A DNA stretch of 36,260 nucleotides from Micromonospora sp. KC723 (GCF_004348595.1 NZ_SMKD01000054.1:1-36260), one strand, 5' to 3'. Positions 14,323 to 25,553 are shown, counted from the first letter of the stretch. The notes: a model not told the origin generated them from the sequence alone. Translations and numbers: made by a program.

Positions 14323-16709
14323 TGCTGCGCAGACTCACCCCGATCCTGCTCACCCTGCTGGTGGTGGTGCTCGGCGTGACCGCGCTGGTGGCCCGCCCGG
14401 ACACCGCCGCTCCCCGGCGCACCGCCGACTTCGTGGTGCTTGTCGGTGTCGCCGGCCTGCGCTGGGAGGACGTCGACCCGCAGACCACCCCGACGCTGTG
14501 GCGGATGGCCCAGGAGGGCTCCATCGGGTCGCTGTCCACCCGTTCCGCCCGCCGCCCGACCTGCCCGCTCGACGGCTGGCTCACCCTCGGCGCGGGCAGC
14601 TACGCCGCCTGGAACGGCAGCCGCCCGTCGGGGGTCTGCCCGCCCGCCGACGTCACCGTCGAGCAGCCGGACCGGATAGGGGCGAACCTGCCGCAGCAGG
14701 AGGGCGTGGTCGCCCACAACCAGGACCGGCTGCCCTGGGGGGCGGTGCCCGGGTCGCTGTCGGAGTCGGTGCGCTGTTCGGTAGCGATCGGTCCGGGCGC
14801 TGCCGTCGCCGCCGCCCGGCCCTTCGGCCGGGTCGACCGGTACGCCGAGGAACTGCCCGCAGACCCGGCCGACCTGCTCGGTTCCTGCGTGCTCAGCATC
14901 GTCGACCTCGGCGTTGTCACCGGCGACGATCCGGCCACCCGGGCAGCCGAGGCGCGGCGGGCCGACGCCGCCCTGGCCACCGTCCTGGCCGCCCGCCCGT
15001 CCCGCTCCCTGGTCGTCGTCGCCGGGGTCTCGGACACCTCCGCGCCGGCGCGCCTGCACGTCGCGGTCGCCGACGGGCCGGGCTGGGAGAAGGGCTGGCT
15101 CACCTCGGCCAGCACCGCCCGGGAGGGCTACCTGCAACTGATCGACCTGGCGCCGACCGCGCTGTCCGCGCTCGGCCGGCCGATGCCCGAACGGCTGTTC
15201 CTCGGCCGGCCGGCGGTCCGGGTCGACGGCCGGCCGGCTGACCTGGCCGCCGCGATCACCGCCACCGCCGACGCCGACCGGGAGGCCGGCGCCCAGCGGA
15301 CCGTGGCCGGTTGGTTCTTCACCCTGCTCGCCGTGGCCGAGGTGGCGCTCTTCGTCGCCGTGCTGCCGCTGCTGCGCCGGGCCCGCCGGCACGCCGGGCC
15401 GCACGGCCCGCCGCCGGTCTCCCGGCGGGTGGTGGCCACCGTCGAACTGCTGCTGGTCGCGGTCGCCCTGGCCGTCCCGGCGGCTCTGCTCGCCGACGCG
15501 GTTCCCTGGTGGCGCGGCGACCACGCCGGCTGGTGGTTCGCGCTGGTGACCGCGGCCCTGATCGCCGTGGCCACCGCGCTGGTGCGCTTCGCCCCCGGTC
15601 ACGAGCGGACCCTCGGGCCGCTCGGCGCGGTCGCCGGGCTGGCCACCCTGATCGTCGGCGCGGACGTGCTCAGCGGGGCCCGGTTGCAGCTCAACAGCGT
15701 CGTCGGCTACTCGGCGTTGGAAGGTGGCCGGTTCTCCGGTCTGGGCACCGTGGGCCTCGGCGTGTTCCTGGCCGCCGCGCTGCTCAGCGCCGGTTGGCTC
15801 GCCCAGCGGGTCCACCGCGAGTGGCGGCCCATGGTGATGGTCGCCGTCGGCGGCGGCGCGTTGATGGTGGTCGGCAGCCCCTACCTGGGTGCCGACCCGA
15901 TCGGCGCGGTGGCCCTGACCGCCGGGGTGGCGGTGGCGGCGGCGATCAGCACCGGCGGCTGGTTGACCGTGAGCCGGTTGGTCTGGGCGGCCATGGCCGG
16001 TCTCGCGCTGACCATCGGGTACGCCGTGCTGGACGTTCGCCGACCGGCAGAGGAACGGGGCAGCCTCGGTCGGTTCCTCACCGCCCTGGGCGACGGCACC
16101 GGCGGGCTGACCCTGCACCGGTCCAGCACCGCGAACTTCGAGACACTGGTGAACAGCCCGCTGACCGCGGTGGCCGTGCTGGGCGCCCTGCTGGTCTGGT
16201 TCGCCCTGCTCCAGCCGTGGGGCGGGCTGATGCGGCTGTTCGGCATCTACCCGGCGGTCCGGGCGGCGATGGCCGGCACCGCGGTCGCGTCGGTGATCGG
16301 CGGGGTGCTCGGCGGCGCGGCCCTGGACGTGGCCGGCGCGGCCGGCGCGCTGGTGGTGCCGATGGCGGCGCTGGCCTCGCTGCGGGTGCTCGACCACTCC
16401 ACCGACCGCACCCTGCCGGGCGAGAGCCGGCAGCGCGACGACGGGCCGGACGGGTCGGACGGTGGTGGGCTGCCCGGCGGTGGTGCGGTGTCCGACCGGC
16501 CGCCCGCCCCGGCGCAGGCCGGGCCCGGCGACGACGCCGGCGAGACGTCGGGCGACGACGCCGTCGCGAGACGGGACGGCACCGGCGGCGAGCGCGACGG
16601 CGGCCGGACGGCGGGGGAGGGCGAGACCCGGTCCGGGGAAGCGGCCGTGCCGCCGGCCCGGGCACCCGACCCGGCGGAGCGGTCCTCGACCGAGGTCGCG
16701 GCGGGTTGA
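14322..16709 (+). CDS. Membrane protein with alkaline-phosphatase-like ectodomain
   Basis: A 795-residue protein. A signal anchor (LTPILLTLLVVVLGVTALVA) is followed by about 300 extracytoplasmic residues that resemble the alkaline phosphatase/sulfatase superfamily. VVLVGVAGLRWEDVDPQTTPTLWRMAQEG matches the first metal-binding strand and following helix, RRPTCPLDGWLTLGAG the nucleophile region, and YLQLIDLAPTALSALG the conserved late helix. The later metal-binding DH and H motifs are not obvious, so it may be a non-catalytic or altered member. Residues about 325-690 hold around 10 membrane spans. The last 110 residues are disordered and charged. The ATG overlaps the GT4 stop. A role in modifying or attaching an envelope polymer is inference. 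Confidence 0.75.
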   Translation: MLRRLTPILLTLLVVVLGVTALVARPDTAAPRRTADFVVLVGVAGLRWEDVDPQTTPTLWRMAQEGSIGSLSTRSARRPTCPLDGWLTLGAGSYAAWNGSRPSGVCPPADVTVEQPDRIGANLPQQEGVVAHNQDRLPWGAVPGSLSESVRCSVAIGPGAAVAAARPFGRVDRYAEELPADPADLLGSCVLSIVDLGVVTGDDPATRAAEARRADAALATVLAARPSRSLVVVAGVSDTSAPARLHVAVADGPGWEKGWLTSASTAREGYLQLIDLAPTALSALGRPMPERLFLGRPAVRVDGRPADLAAAITATADADREAGAQRTVAGWFFTLLAVAEVALFVAVLPLLRRARRHAGPHGPPPVSRRVVATVELLLVAVALAVPAALLADAVPWWRGDHAGWWFALVTAALIAVATALVRFAPGHERTLGPLGAVAGLATLIVGADVLSGARLQLNSVVGYSALEGGRFSGLGTVGLGVFLAAALLSAGWLAQRVHREWRPMVMVAVGGGALMVVGSPYLGADPIGAVALTAGVAVAAAISTGGWLTVSRLVWAAMAGLALTIGYAVLDVRRPAEERGSLGRFLTALGDGTGGLTLHRSSTANFETLVNSPLTAVAVLGALLVWFALLQPWGGLMRLFGIYPAVRAAMAGTAVASVIGGVLGGAALDVAGAAGALVVPMAALASLRVLDHSTDRTLPGESRQRDDGPDGSDGGGLPGGGAVSDRPPAPAQAGPGDDAGETSGDDAVARRDGTGGERDGGRTAGEGETRSGEAAVPPARAPDPAERSSTEVAAG

Positions 16710-16730
16710 CCCGCGGTTGCGGGGCGTACG

Positions 16731-16758
16731 GGGCCGGGTGCACCGCCGGGCCCGGCCC
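16731..16758 (+). terminator. Hairpin ending the envelope operon
   Basis: A perfect 8-bp stem (gggccggg 16731-16738, cccggccc 16751-16758) with a 12-nt loop lies 21 nt after the stop of the large membrane protein. It has no T-run and is followed at once by gaggaggtgtt. It likely separates this operon from pyrG. Confidence 0.5.
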
Positions 16759-16807
16759 GAGGAGGTGTTACCGTGGAATCCCGTGGATCGCGTGATCACT
16801 TTGCTGA

Positions 16808-19218
<2,411 letters not shown>

Positions 19219-19226
19219 TCCGGGTA

Positions 19227-19270
19227 CGCCGGGAGGGGCCGCACGCCGTGACGGGCGGCCGCTCCCGGCG
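19227..19270 (+). terminator. Terminator of the pyrG-NUDIX operon
   Basis: Two 15-nt arms (19227-19241 and 19256-19270) pair at 14 of 15 positions with a 14-nt loop, starting 8 nt after the NUDIX stop. It is one of the strongest hairpins in the window. No T-tract follows, as is usual in this high-GC DNA. Confidence 0.75.
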
Positions 19271-19410
19271 TTGCCGAGATGGCCGGCGAGCCGCGGGGTC
19301 CCGGTGTGAGGCCGCCCCGCCTTCCCGCATCCCGTGGCACGGGCCCCGACGCCGCGCGGCGGCGGTCGTACGGTGCGACGATGAGGGTGAACGCCGGACG
19401 AGGACGTCGC

Positions 19411-19441
19411 CGTTGCGCCTGACCCAGCGCCAGGCGCAACG
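19411..19441 (+). promoter_or_regulatory. 11-bp inverted repeat upstream of ald (candidate operator)
   Basis: CGTTGCGCCTG (19411-19421) and CAGGCGCAACG (19431-19441) are perfect 11-bp arms around 9 nt. The repeat lies 44 nt upstream of the putative ald -10, in an otherwise gene-free stretch (19,271-19,583). Its TTGC/GCAA ends and spacing would suit an Lrp/AsnC-type dimer such as AldR, which controls ald in mycobacteria, but this assignment is inference. A transcript hairpin is the alternative. I see no gene in this stretch. Confidence 0.45.
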
Positions 19442-19484
19442 CACGGGGTGGCACAGTGCTGGCTCCCGGGCGAGGTGGCGCGCC

Positions 19485-19490
19485 TAGACT
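19485..19490 (+). promoter_or_regulatory. Possible ald -10 (TAGACT)
   Basis: TAGACT, a common actinobacterial -10, lies 94 nt before the ald start. The same 12-nt context (gcctagactgcc) occurs at 10,538-10,549 before the envelope operon. The -35 region is weak, which suits an activator-dependent promoter with the inverted repeat upstream. Confidence 0.4.
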
Positions 19491-19583
19491 GCCGCCGGCG
19501 GGACCGGTCGACCGCGCCGGCAATGGGGCCGGCGCGGGGCCGCGCAGTCGGGGACGAGCAGCCCCGGAGAGAGGTGTCTGATC

Positions 19584-20699
19584 GTGAAGGTCGGAATCCC
19601 ACGCGAGATCAAGAACCACGAGTACCGCGTGGCGATCACGCCGGCGGGCGTCAACGAGTTCGTCCGCCACGGCCACCAGGTCTTCGTCGAGTCCGGCGCC
19701 GGCGTCGGGTCGAGTATCACCGACGAAGAGTTCGCCGCGGCCGGCGCCAAGATCCTGGCCGGCGCCGACGAGGTGTGGGACACCGCGGAGCTGGTGCTCA
19801 AGGTCAAGGAGCCGATCGCCGAGGAGTGCCACCGGATGCGCCAGGGGCAGGTGCTCTTCACCTACCTGCACCTGGCCGCCTCGAAGGAGTGCACCGACGC
19901 GCTGGTCGACCGCGGGGTCACCGGCATCGCGTACGAGACGGTCGAGCTGCCCGACCGGTCGTTGCCGCTGCTCGCCCCGATGTCCGAGGTGGCCGGCCGG
20001 CTCGCCCCACAGGTGGGCGCCTTCTACATGATGCGCACCGGCGGCGGGCGGGGGGTGCTGCCCGGCGGTGTCTCCGGCGTGTACGCGGCCAAGACCGTGG
20101 TCATCGGCGCCGGCGTGTCCGGCATGAACGCCGCGGCCATCGCGCTGGGCCTGCAGTCCGAGGTGCTGCTGCTGGACAAGAACGTGGCCCGGCTGCGCCA
20201 GGCCGACGCCATCTACCGGGGCCATCTGCAGACGGTCGCCTCCAACGCGTACGAGATCGAGAAGGCGGTGCTCGACGCGGACCTGGTCATCGGCGCGGTG
20301 CTGGTGCCGGGCGCGAAGGCCCCGACCCTGATCTCCAACGAGCTGGTCAGCCGGATGAAGCCGGGCAGCGTGCTGGTCGACATCGCCATCGACCAGGGCG
20401 GCTGCTTCGAGGACTCGCGGCCCACCACGCACGCCGACCCGGTCTACCGGGTGCACGACTCGATCTTCTACTGCGTGGCGAACATGCCCGGCGCGGTGCC
20501 GAACACCAGCACCTACGCGTTGACCAACGTCACCCTGCCGTACGCCCTGGAGTTGGCGGACCAGGGGTGGCGGCAGGCGCTGCGCAACGATCCGGCGCTG
20601 GCGCTGGGCCTGAACACCCACGACGGGCGGATCGTCTACGGCCCGGTCGCCGAGGCGCACGGCATGGACGTCCTGCCGCTGGCCGAGGTGCTGAGCTGA
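19584..20699 (+). CDS. ald: Alanine dehydrogenase
   Basis: A 371-residue NAD-dependent alanine dehydrogenase (L-alanine to pyruvate + NH3, reversible), full length. The N-terminus [22 protein letters not shown] is diagnostic. The pyruvate-site lysine lies in LVLKVKEP and the catalytic histidine in [10 protein letters not shown]. The NAD-binding motif is [12 protein letters not shown] (GAGVSG). The start is GTG 19584, 9 nt after a gagg site. This gene is not between the NUDIX gene and xerD in M. tuberculosis, so it is an insertion into the shared order. Its stop overlaps the xerD frame by 4 nt. Confidence 0.97.
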   Translation: MKVGIPREIKNHEYRVAITPAGVNEFVRHGHQVFVESGAGVGSSITDEEFAAAGAKILAGADEVWDTAELVLKVKEPIAEECHRMRQGQVLFTYLHLAASKECTDALVDRGVTGIAYETVELPDRSLPLLAPMSEVAGRLAPQVGAFYMMRTGGGRGVLPGGVSGVYAAKTVVIGAGVSGMNAAAIALGLQSEVLLLDKNVARLRQADAIYRGHLQTVASNAYEIEKAVLDADLVIGAVLVPGAKAPTLISNELVSRMKPGSVLVDIAIDQGGCFEDSRPTTHADPVYRVHDSIFYCVANMPGAVPNTSTYALTNVTLPYALELADQGWRQALRNDPALALGLNTHDGRIVYGPVAEAHGMDVLPLAEVLS

Positions 20700-21688
20700 C
20701 CGGTTCCCCGGGCAGGGCCGGCGGGGGCGTCGAACCCGCGCCGGCCCTGCGTCGTGCCGTCCGCGGCTACCTCGACCACCTCACCGTCGAGCGAGGGCTG
20801 TCGGCGAACACGCTGTCGTCGTACCGGCGGGATCTGGCACGCTACCTCGACACCCTGACCGCGGCCGGGGTGACCGACCTGGCCGCCGTCGACGCCGGGC
20901 AGGTCGAGGCCCACCTGGCGCGGCTGCGGTCCGGGGACGACGGGCATCCGCCCCTGGCCGTGTCGTCCGCCGCCCGCGCCGCGTCGGCGGTACGCGGGCT
21001 GCACCGGTTCGTGGTGCGCGAGGGGCTGACCGGCGTCGATCCCAGCCGGGACGTCCGCCCGCCGACCCCGCCCCGGCGGCTGCCCCGGGCGTTGCCGGTG
21101 GACGACGTGGTCCGCCTGCTGGAGACCGCCGGGGCGGTCTCCGCCGTCGGTGACGGCGCGGCCCTCGCGCTGCGCGACCGGGCGCTGCTGGAGTTCCTGT
21201 ACGGCACCGGCGCGCGGATCTCCGAGGCGGTCGGCGCGGCCGTCGACGACCTCGACGTCGACGAGGGCACCGCGTTGCTGCGCGGCAAGGGCGGCCGTAG
21301 CCGGCTGGTCCCCATCGGCGGGCACGCGGTGGCGGCGCTGCGCGCCTGGCTGGTCCGGGCCCGTCCGGGACTGGTCGCCGCCGGCCGGGGCACCCCGGCG
21401 GTGTTCGTCAACGCGCGGGGCGGCGCGTTGACCCGGCAGGGCGCCTGGACCGTCCTGCGCCGCACCGCGGAGCGGGCCGGGTTGCCGGTGACCGGCCCGC
21501 ACGCGGTCTCCCCGCACACCCTGCGCCACTCGTACGCCACCCACCTGCTCGACGGCGGCGCCGACGTGCGGGTGGTGCAGGAGTTGCTCGGCCACGCCTC
21601 GGTGACCACCACGCAGGTCTACACCCTGGTGACCGTGGACCGGCTGCGTGAGGTCTACGCCACCGCCCACCCACGCGCCCGCGGCTGA
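20696..21688 (+). CDS. xerD: Site-specific tyrosine recombinase XerD
   Basis: A 330-residue tyrosine recombinase that resolves chromosome dimers at dif. It has an N-terminal SAM-like core-binding domain ([27 protein letters not shown]) and a complete catalytic set: Arg174 (TGARISE), Lys198 (RGKGGR), His274/Arg277 ([11 protein letters not shown]), His300 (LLGHASV) and nucleophile Tyr309 (TTQVYT). The frame has no ATG or GTG before residue 106, far inside the N-terminal domain. The likeliest start is therefore CTG 20696, overlapping the ald TGA (CTGA). The start codon needs proof. Confidence 0.93.
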   Translation: MTGSPGRAGGGVEPAPALRRAVRGYLDHLTVERGLSANTLSSYRRDLARYLDTLTAAGVTDLAAVDAGQVEAHLARLRSGDDGHPPLAVSSAARAASAVRGLHRFVVREGLTGVDPSRDVRPPTPPRRLPRALPVDDVVRLLETAGAVSAVGDGAALALRDRALLEFLYGTGARISEAVGAAVDDLDVDEGTALLRGKGGRSRLVPIGGHAVAALRAWLVRARPGLVAAGRGTPAVFVNARGGALTRQGAWTVLRRTAERAGLPVTGPHAVSPHTLRHSYATHLLDGGADVRVVQELLGHASVTTTQVYTLVTVDRLREVYATAHPRARG

Positions 21689-21764
21689 CCGGCCGGCGGG
21701 GCGCCGGGCGGCCGGGACGGCCGACACGCCGGACCGGTACCGAACGCGTCGCTGGTCCGTGGCG

Positions 21765-21770
21765 TACAGT
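21765..21770 (+). promoter_or_regulatory. Possible parA -10 (TACAGT)
   Basis: TACAGT lies in the 192-nt gap between xerD and parA, 110 nt before the parA ATG. It fits the actinobacterial TANNNT -10, and there is no convincing -35. It would give the parA-scpA-scpB-rluB genes a promoter of their own. Confidence 0.35.
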
Positions 21771-21880
21771 CGGCATCGGCGCGGACCTCCTGGGGCGACA
21801 ACCGGGGTGCGCAGCGGCGCCGCGAAGGACGTCGGGCGGCTCCGACGCCGGGTGGTCGTCGGGAGGGGGCAACGAAGGAC

Positions 21881-22804
21881 ATGGCTGGCAACGGTGACCG
21901 TGCCGACGCCTGGACGTCGGAGCTCCGCGAACAGCAGGCGTCGCTCGGTGCGGACCTGGGCCCGGCGGACCCGGCCGCGTACACGATGCGTAAGCCCATC
22001 CCCGAGCCGATGCCCACCGACCGGCACGGGCCGGCCCGCATCATCGCGATGGCCAACCAGAAGGGCGGGGTCGGCAAGACCACCACCACCATCAACCTGG
22101 GCGCCGCGCTCGCCGAGTACGGCCGCCGGGTGCTGCTGGTGGACTTCGACCCGCAGGGCGCGCTCTCCGTCGGCCTCGGCGTCAACCCGCACAACCTCGA
22201 CCTGTCGGTCTACAACCTGCTCATGCAGGACGACGTGATCGCCGAGGACGTCCTGATCAAGACCGATGTGGCCGGCCTGCACCTGCTCCCGGCCAACATC
22301 GACCTCTCCGCCGCCGAGATCCAGCTGGTCAACGAGGTGGCCCGGGAGATGGCCCTGGCCCGGGTGCTCAAGCAGGTCCGCAAGGAGTACGACTTCATCC
22401 TGATCGACTGCCAGCCCTCGCTGGGCCTGCTGGCGATCAACGCGCTGACCGTGGCGCACGGGGTGCTCATCCCGCTCGAGTGCGAGTTCTTCAGCCTGCG
22501 CGGCGTGGCGCTGCTGTTGGACACCATCGACAAGGTACGCGAGCGGCTCAACTTCGACCTCGAACTCGAGGGCATCCTGGCCACCATGTACGACAGCCGC
22601 ACCACGCACTGCCGTCAGGTGCTCCAGCGGGTGGTCGAGGCGTTCGGCGACAAGGTCTACCAGACCGTGATCACCAAGACGGTGAAGTTCCCCGAGTCCA
22701 CGGTGGCCGGCGCGCCCATCACCACCCTCGATCCGGCTTCCTCCGGGGCCCGCAACTACCGTCAGCTGGCCCGCGAGGTGATCGCCGCCCAGTCGGAGCG
22801 GTAG
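21881..22804 (+). CDS. ParA-family ATPase upstream of scpAB
   Basis: A 307-residue Walker-type ATPase of the ParA/Soj family. An unstructured 50-residue N-terminus precedes IIAMANQKGGVGKTTTTINL, the deviant Walker A with both lysines (KGGVGKTT, 61-68). Walker A' is LLVDFDPQGALSVGLG, and Walker B is FILIDCQPSLGLLAINAL. There is no parB next to it; the following genes encode the condensin kleisin ScpA and ScpB. The same orphan arrangement occurs in M. tuberculosis (Rv1708-Rv1710). It may link segregation to SMC-ScpAB loading, which is inference. The ATG at 21881 has gaagga upstream. Confidence 0.92.
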   Translation: MAGNGDRADAWTSELREQQASLGADLGPADPAAYTMRKPIPEPMPTDRHGPARIIAMANQKGGVGKTTTTINLGAALAEYGRRVLLVDFDPQGALSVGLGVNPHNLDLSVYNLLMQDDVIAEDVLIKTDVAGLHLLPANIDLSAAEIQLVNEVAREMALARVLKQVRKEYDFILIDCQPSLGLLAINALTVAHGVLIPLECEFFSLRGVALLLDTIDKVRERLNFDLELEGILATMYDSRTTHCRQVLQRVVEAFGDKVYQTVITKTVKFPESTVAGAPITTLDPASSGARNYRQLAREVIAAQSER

Positions 22805-22845
22805 CCGGAGCGCTGGACGCCCGCGACGTGGACTACGGTCTTCCG

Positions 22846-23919
22846 GTGACCGCGCCACCCCTCGACCCGCCCGCGACGCCGCGTCAGCCGGCCGTGCCGG
22901 CAGCCGAGGCGACGCCGGCCGACGAGCCGGTTGCGCGGCTGCCGACGCAGACCGGCGCCGTGCCGCAGCCGGCGGAGGAGGAGAGCGGCGGTTTCACCGT
23001 CCGGTTGGCCAACTTCACCGGCCCATTCGACCTGCTGCTCCAGCTCATCAGCAAACACAAGCTCGACGTGACCGAGGTGGCGCTGCACCGGGTCACCGAC
23101 GAGTTCATCGCCTACATCCGGGCCATGGGCGACCAGTGGGACCTCGACGAGACCAGTGAGTTCCTGCTCGTCGCCGCGACCCTGCTCGACCTGAAGGCGG
23201 CCCGGCTGCTGCCGGCGGCGGAGGTGGAGGACGAGGAGGACCTCGCCCTGCTGGAGGCGCGGGACCTGCTCTTCGCCCGGCTGTTGCAGTACCGGGCGTA
23301 CAAGGAGGCGGCGGCGCACATCGCCGAGCTGGAGGCGGTTGGCGGCCGGCGCTACCCGCGCGCGGTCACCCTGGAACCCCGGTACGCCGAGGCGCTGCCC
23401 GACCTGGTGCTCGGCATCGGCCCGGACCGGCTGCGGAAGCTGGCAATCAGGGCGATGACCCCGAAACCGACGCCCGAGGTCTCCATCGCCCACGTGCACA
23501 TGGTCCGGGTCAGCGTCCGGGAGCACGCCGAGATCATCGCCGGGCGGCTACGCCGGGCCGGCACCGCCAGCTTCGCCCAGCTCTGCGCCGACTGCGAGAT
23601 CACCCTGGAGGTGGTGGCCCGGTTCCTGGCGCTGCTGGAGCTGTACCGACAGGGACTGGTCTCCTTCGTGCAGGAGCAGGCGTTGGAGGAGCTGACCGTA
23701 CGCTGGACCGGCCCCGCCGAGGCCGGCGCCGACCTGCACGTCGACGAGTACGCCGGCGCGGCCGAGGCGACCGACACCGACCCGGCCGCGGGCGGGCCGG
23801 GCAGCGCCCCGCCGGCCCGCTTCCGGCCCTGGACCGCTGCGGTGGACGAGGACGCGACGGGTGACCCGGGCGGCGATGCTGGACCGGGTGGGAACGACGA
23901 GGAGCAGCGGGATGAGTGA
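22846..23919 (+). CDS. scpA: Segregation and condensation protein ScpA
   Basis: The kleisin subunit of the SMC-ScpAB condensin, 357 residues. A Pro/Ala-rich 48-residue leader is followed by the ScpA N-terminal domain (FTVRLANFTGPFDLLLQLISKHKLDVTEVAL), which binds the SMC neck. A helical linker with DEEDLALLEARDLLFARLLQYRAYKEAA comes next. A winged-helix end (FAQLCADCEITLEVVARFLALLELYRQGLVSF) binds the SMC cap. An acidic Ala/Gly-rich tail of about 65 residues is extra. GTG 22846 was chosen; GTG 22828 in frame is possible, and neither has a clear ribosome-binding site. The 3' end overlaps scpB by 8 nt. Confidence 0.95.
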   Translation: MTAPPLDPPATPRQPAVPAAEATPADEPVARLPTQTGAVPQPAEEESGGFTVRLANFTGPFDLLLQLISKHKLDVTEVALHRVTDEFIAYIRAMGDQWDLDETSEFLLVAATLLDLKAARLLPAAEVEDEEDLALLEARDLLFARLLQYRAYKEAAAHIAELEAVGGRRYPRAVTLEPRYAEALPDLVLGIGPDRLRKLAIRAMTPKPTPEVSIAHVHMVRVSVREHAEIIAGRLRRAGTASFAQLCADCEITLEVVARFLALLELYRQGLVSFVQEQALEELTVRWTGPAEAGADLHVDEYAGAAEATDTDPAAGGPGSAPPARFRPWTAAVDEDATGDPGGDAGPGGNDEEQRDE

Positions 23920-24769
23920 CGAGGAGCGCCGGGACTCGCTGGTCGATCAGGCCGCCGCCTGGGTCCCCCCGTGGCAGCGCCCCACCCCGCCGAGGGAGCC
24001 CGCGCCGGAGCCCGTCCGACGGGCTGAGCCGGAGACCGCGGGCAGTGACCCCTCGCCCGCAGCGGAGCCTGTCCAGGATCTCCCGGCCGACCTCGCCGCA
24101 CCGGTCGAACCGACCGACGCGGGCGGGACCGGCGCCGAGCCGGTCGGGGACCTGCCGGCGGGCGTACCGGGAAGGCGGGGGCGGCGGCGGGCGACGGCCG
24201 CGCCGGAGCCGGCGCCGGTGCTGGACGACGCCGAACTGCGTGGCGCGCTGGAGGCGATCCTGCTGGTGGTGGACGAGCCGGTCAGCGAGTTGACCCTGGC
24301 CCAGGTGCTGGAGCAGTCGCCCGAGCGGATCGGCCCGACGCTGGACGAGATCGCCGCCGGGTACACCGCGGCCGGGCACGGCTTCGAGCTGCGCCGGGCC
24401 GCGGGTGGTTGGCGGCTGTACACCCGGCCGGAATACGCGACGTACGTCGAGCGGTTCGTGCTGGACGGGCAGTCGGTGCGGCTGACCCAGGCCGCGCTGG
24501 AGACGCTCGCGGTGATCGCCTACCGACAGCCGGTGACCCGCTCGCGGATCTCGGCCATCCGGGGTGTGAACTGTGACGGGGTGATCCGTACCCTGGTCTC
24601 CCGCGGGCTGGTCGAGGAGTGCGGCACCGAACCGGACAGCGGGGCGTTCCTCTATCGGACCACCACGATGTTCCTGGAGAAGTTGGGGCTGAACTCGGTC
24701 GACGACCTCCCCCCGCTCGCCCCGTTCCTCCCCGACGACGTAGAAGAGCTTGCCGATGCGACGCGATGA
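23912..24769 (+). CDS. scpB: Segregation and condensation protein ScpB
   Basis: A 285-residue ScpB with a 100-residue disordered, acidic and Pro-rich N-terminal extension not found in short homologues. The two winged-helix domains follow: LRGALEAILLVVDEPVSELTLAQVLE and then LTQAALETLAVIAYRQPVTRSRISAIRGVNCDGVIRTLVSRGLVEE. The end, TTTMFLEKLGLNSVDDLPPL, is typical. The ATG at 23912 is inside the scpA end and has gaggagcag upstream, so translation is coupled. It overlaps the next gene by 14 nt. Confidence 0.95.
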   Translation: MSDEERRDSLVDQAAAWVPPWQRPTPPREPAPEPVRRAEPETAGSDPSPAAEPVQDLPADLAAPVEPTDAGGTGAEPVGDLPAGVPGRRGRRRATAAPEPAPVLDDAELRGALEAILLVVDEPVSELTLAQVLEQSPERIGPTLDEIAAGYTAAGHGFELRRAAGGWRLYTRPEYATYVERFVLDGQSVRLTQAALETLAVIAYRQPVTRSRISAIRGVNCDGVIRTLVSRGLVEECGTEPDSGAFLYRTTTMFLEKLGLNSVDDLPPLAPFLPDDVEELADATR

Positions 24770-25526
24770 CCGTGCCCCGAAACCCGACGCCCCCGTGTTC
24801 ACCGGCGCCGAGCGCCTGCAGAAGGTGCTCGCCGCCGCCGGGGTGGGTTCCCGCCGCGCCTGCGAGGATCTGATCTTCCGTCGTCGGGTCACCGTCAACG
24901 GGCGAATGGCGCAGCTCGGCGACAGGGCCGACCCGACCCGCGACGTGATCCACGTCGACGGGGAGCGGTTGCAGGTCGACACCCGCCTGGTCTACCTGGC
25001 GATGAACAAGCCGCGCGGGGTGGTCTCCACCATGGCGGACGAGAAGGGGCGCGCCGCGCTGGCGGACTTCCTCGGCAACCGGGTGGAGCAGCGGGTGTAC
25101 CACGTCGGGCGGCTCGACGCGGACAGCGAGGGGCTGCTGCTGCTCACCAACGACGGCACGCTGGCGCACCGGCTGATGCACCCGTCGTACGGTGTGCAGA
25201 AGACCTACCTCTGCGAGGTGGCCGGTCCGATCCCGCGTAACCTGGGCAAGCGGCTGGCGGCCGGGGTGGAGCTCGAGGACGGGCCGGTGACCATCGACTC
25301 GTTCAAGGTGGTGGACACCCTGGGCAAGACCGCCCAGGTGGAGCTGAGTCTGCACGAAGGGCGCAAGCACATCGTCCGGCGCCTGCTGGCCGAGGTGGGG
25401 CACCCGGTGAGCCGGCTGGTGCGTACCGCGATCGGGCCGATCCGTCTCGGCGACCTGCGGGCCGGGCGGACCCGACGGCTGACCAACGCGGAGGTCGCCG
25501 CCCTGTTCAAGGCCGTGGGTGACTGA
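24756..25526 (+). CDS. rluB: 23S rRNA pseudouridine synthase (RluB/RsuA family)
   Basis: A 256-residue enzyme with an N-terminal S4 domain (RLQKVLAAAGVGSRRACEDLI) and the RsuA/RluB catalytic domain. VGRLDADSEGLLLLTNDG carries the catalytic aspartate, with YLAMNKPRGVVST before it and EGRKHIVRRLLAEVGHPV after it. It converts a 23S uridine (around 2605 in E. coli numbering for RluB) to pseudouridine. The ATG at 24756 has an agaagag site 7 nt upstream; a TTG two codons earlier is in frame. It is co-transcribed with scpA-scpB, as in other actinobacteria. Confidence 0.94.
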   Translation: MRRDDRAPKPDAPVFTGAERLQKVLAAAGVGSRRACEDLIFRRRVTVNGRMAQLGDRADPTRDVIHVDGERLQVDTRLVYLAMNKPRGVVSTMADEKGRAALADFLGNRVEQRVYHVGRLDADSEGLLLLTNDGTLAHRLMHPSYGVQKTYLCEVAGPIPRNLGKRLAAGVELEDGPVTIDSFKVVDTLGKTAQVELSLHEGRKHIVRRLLAEVGHPVSRLVRTAIGPIRLGDLRAGRTRRLTNAEVAALFKAVGD

Positions 25527-25553
25527 CCCCCTGGATCCGGGTACCGGTGCCGG

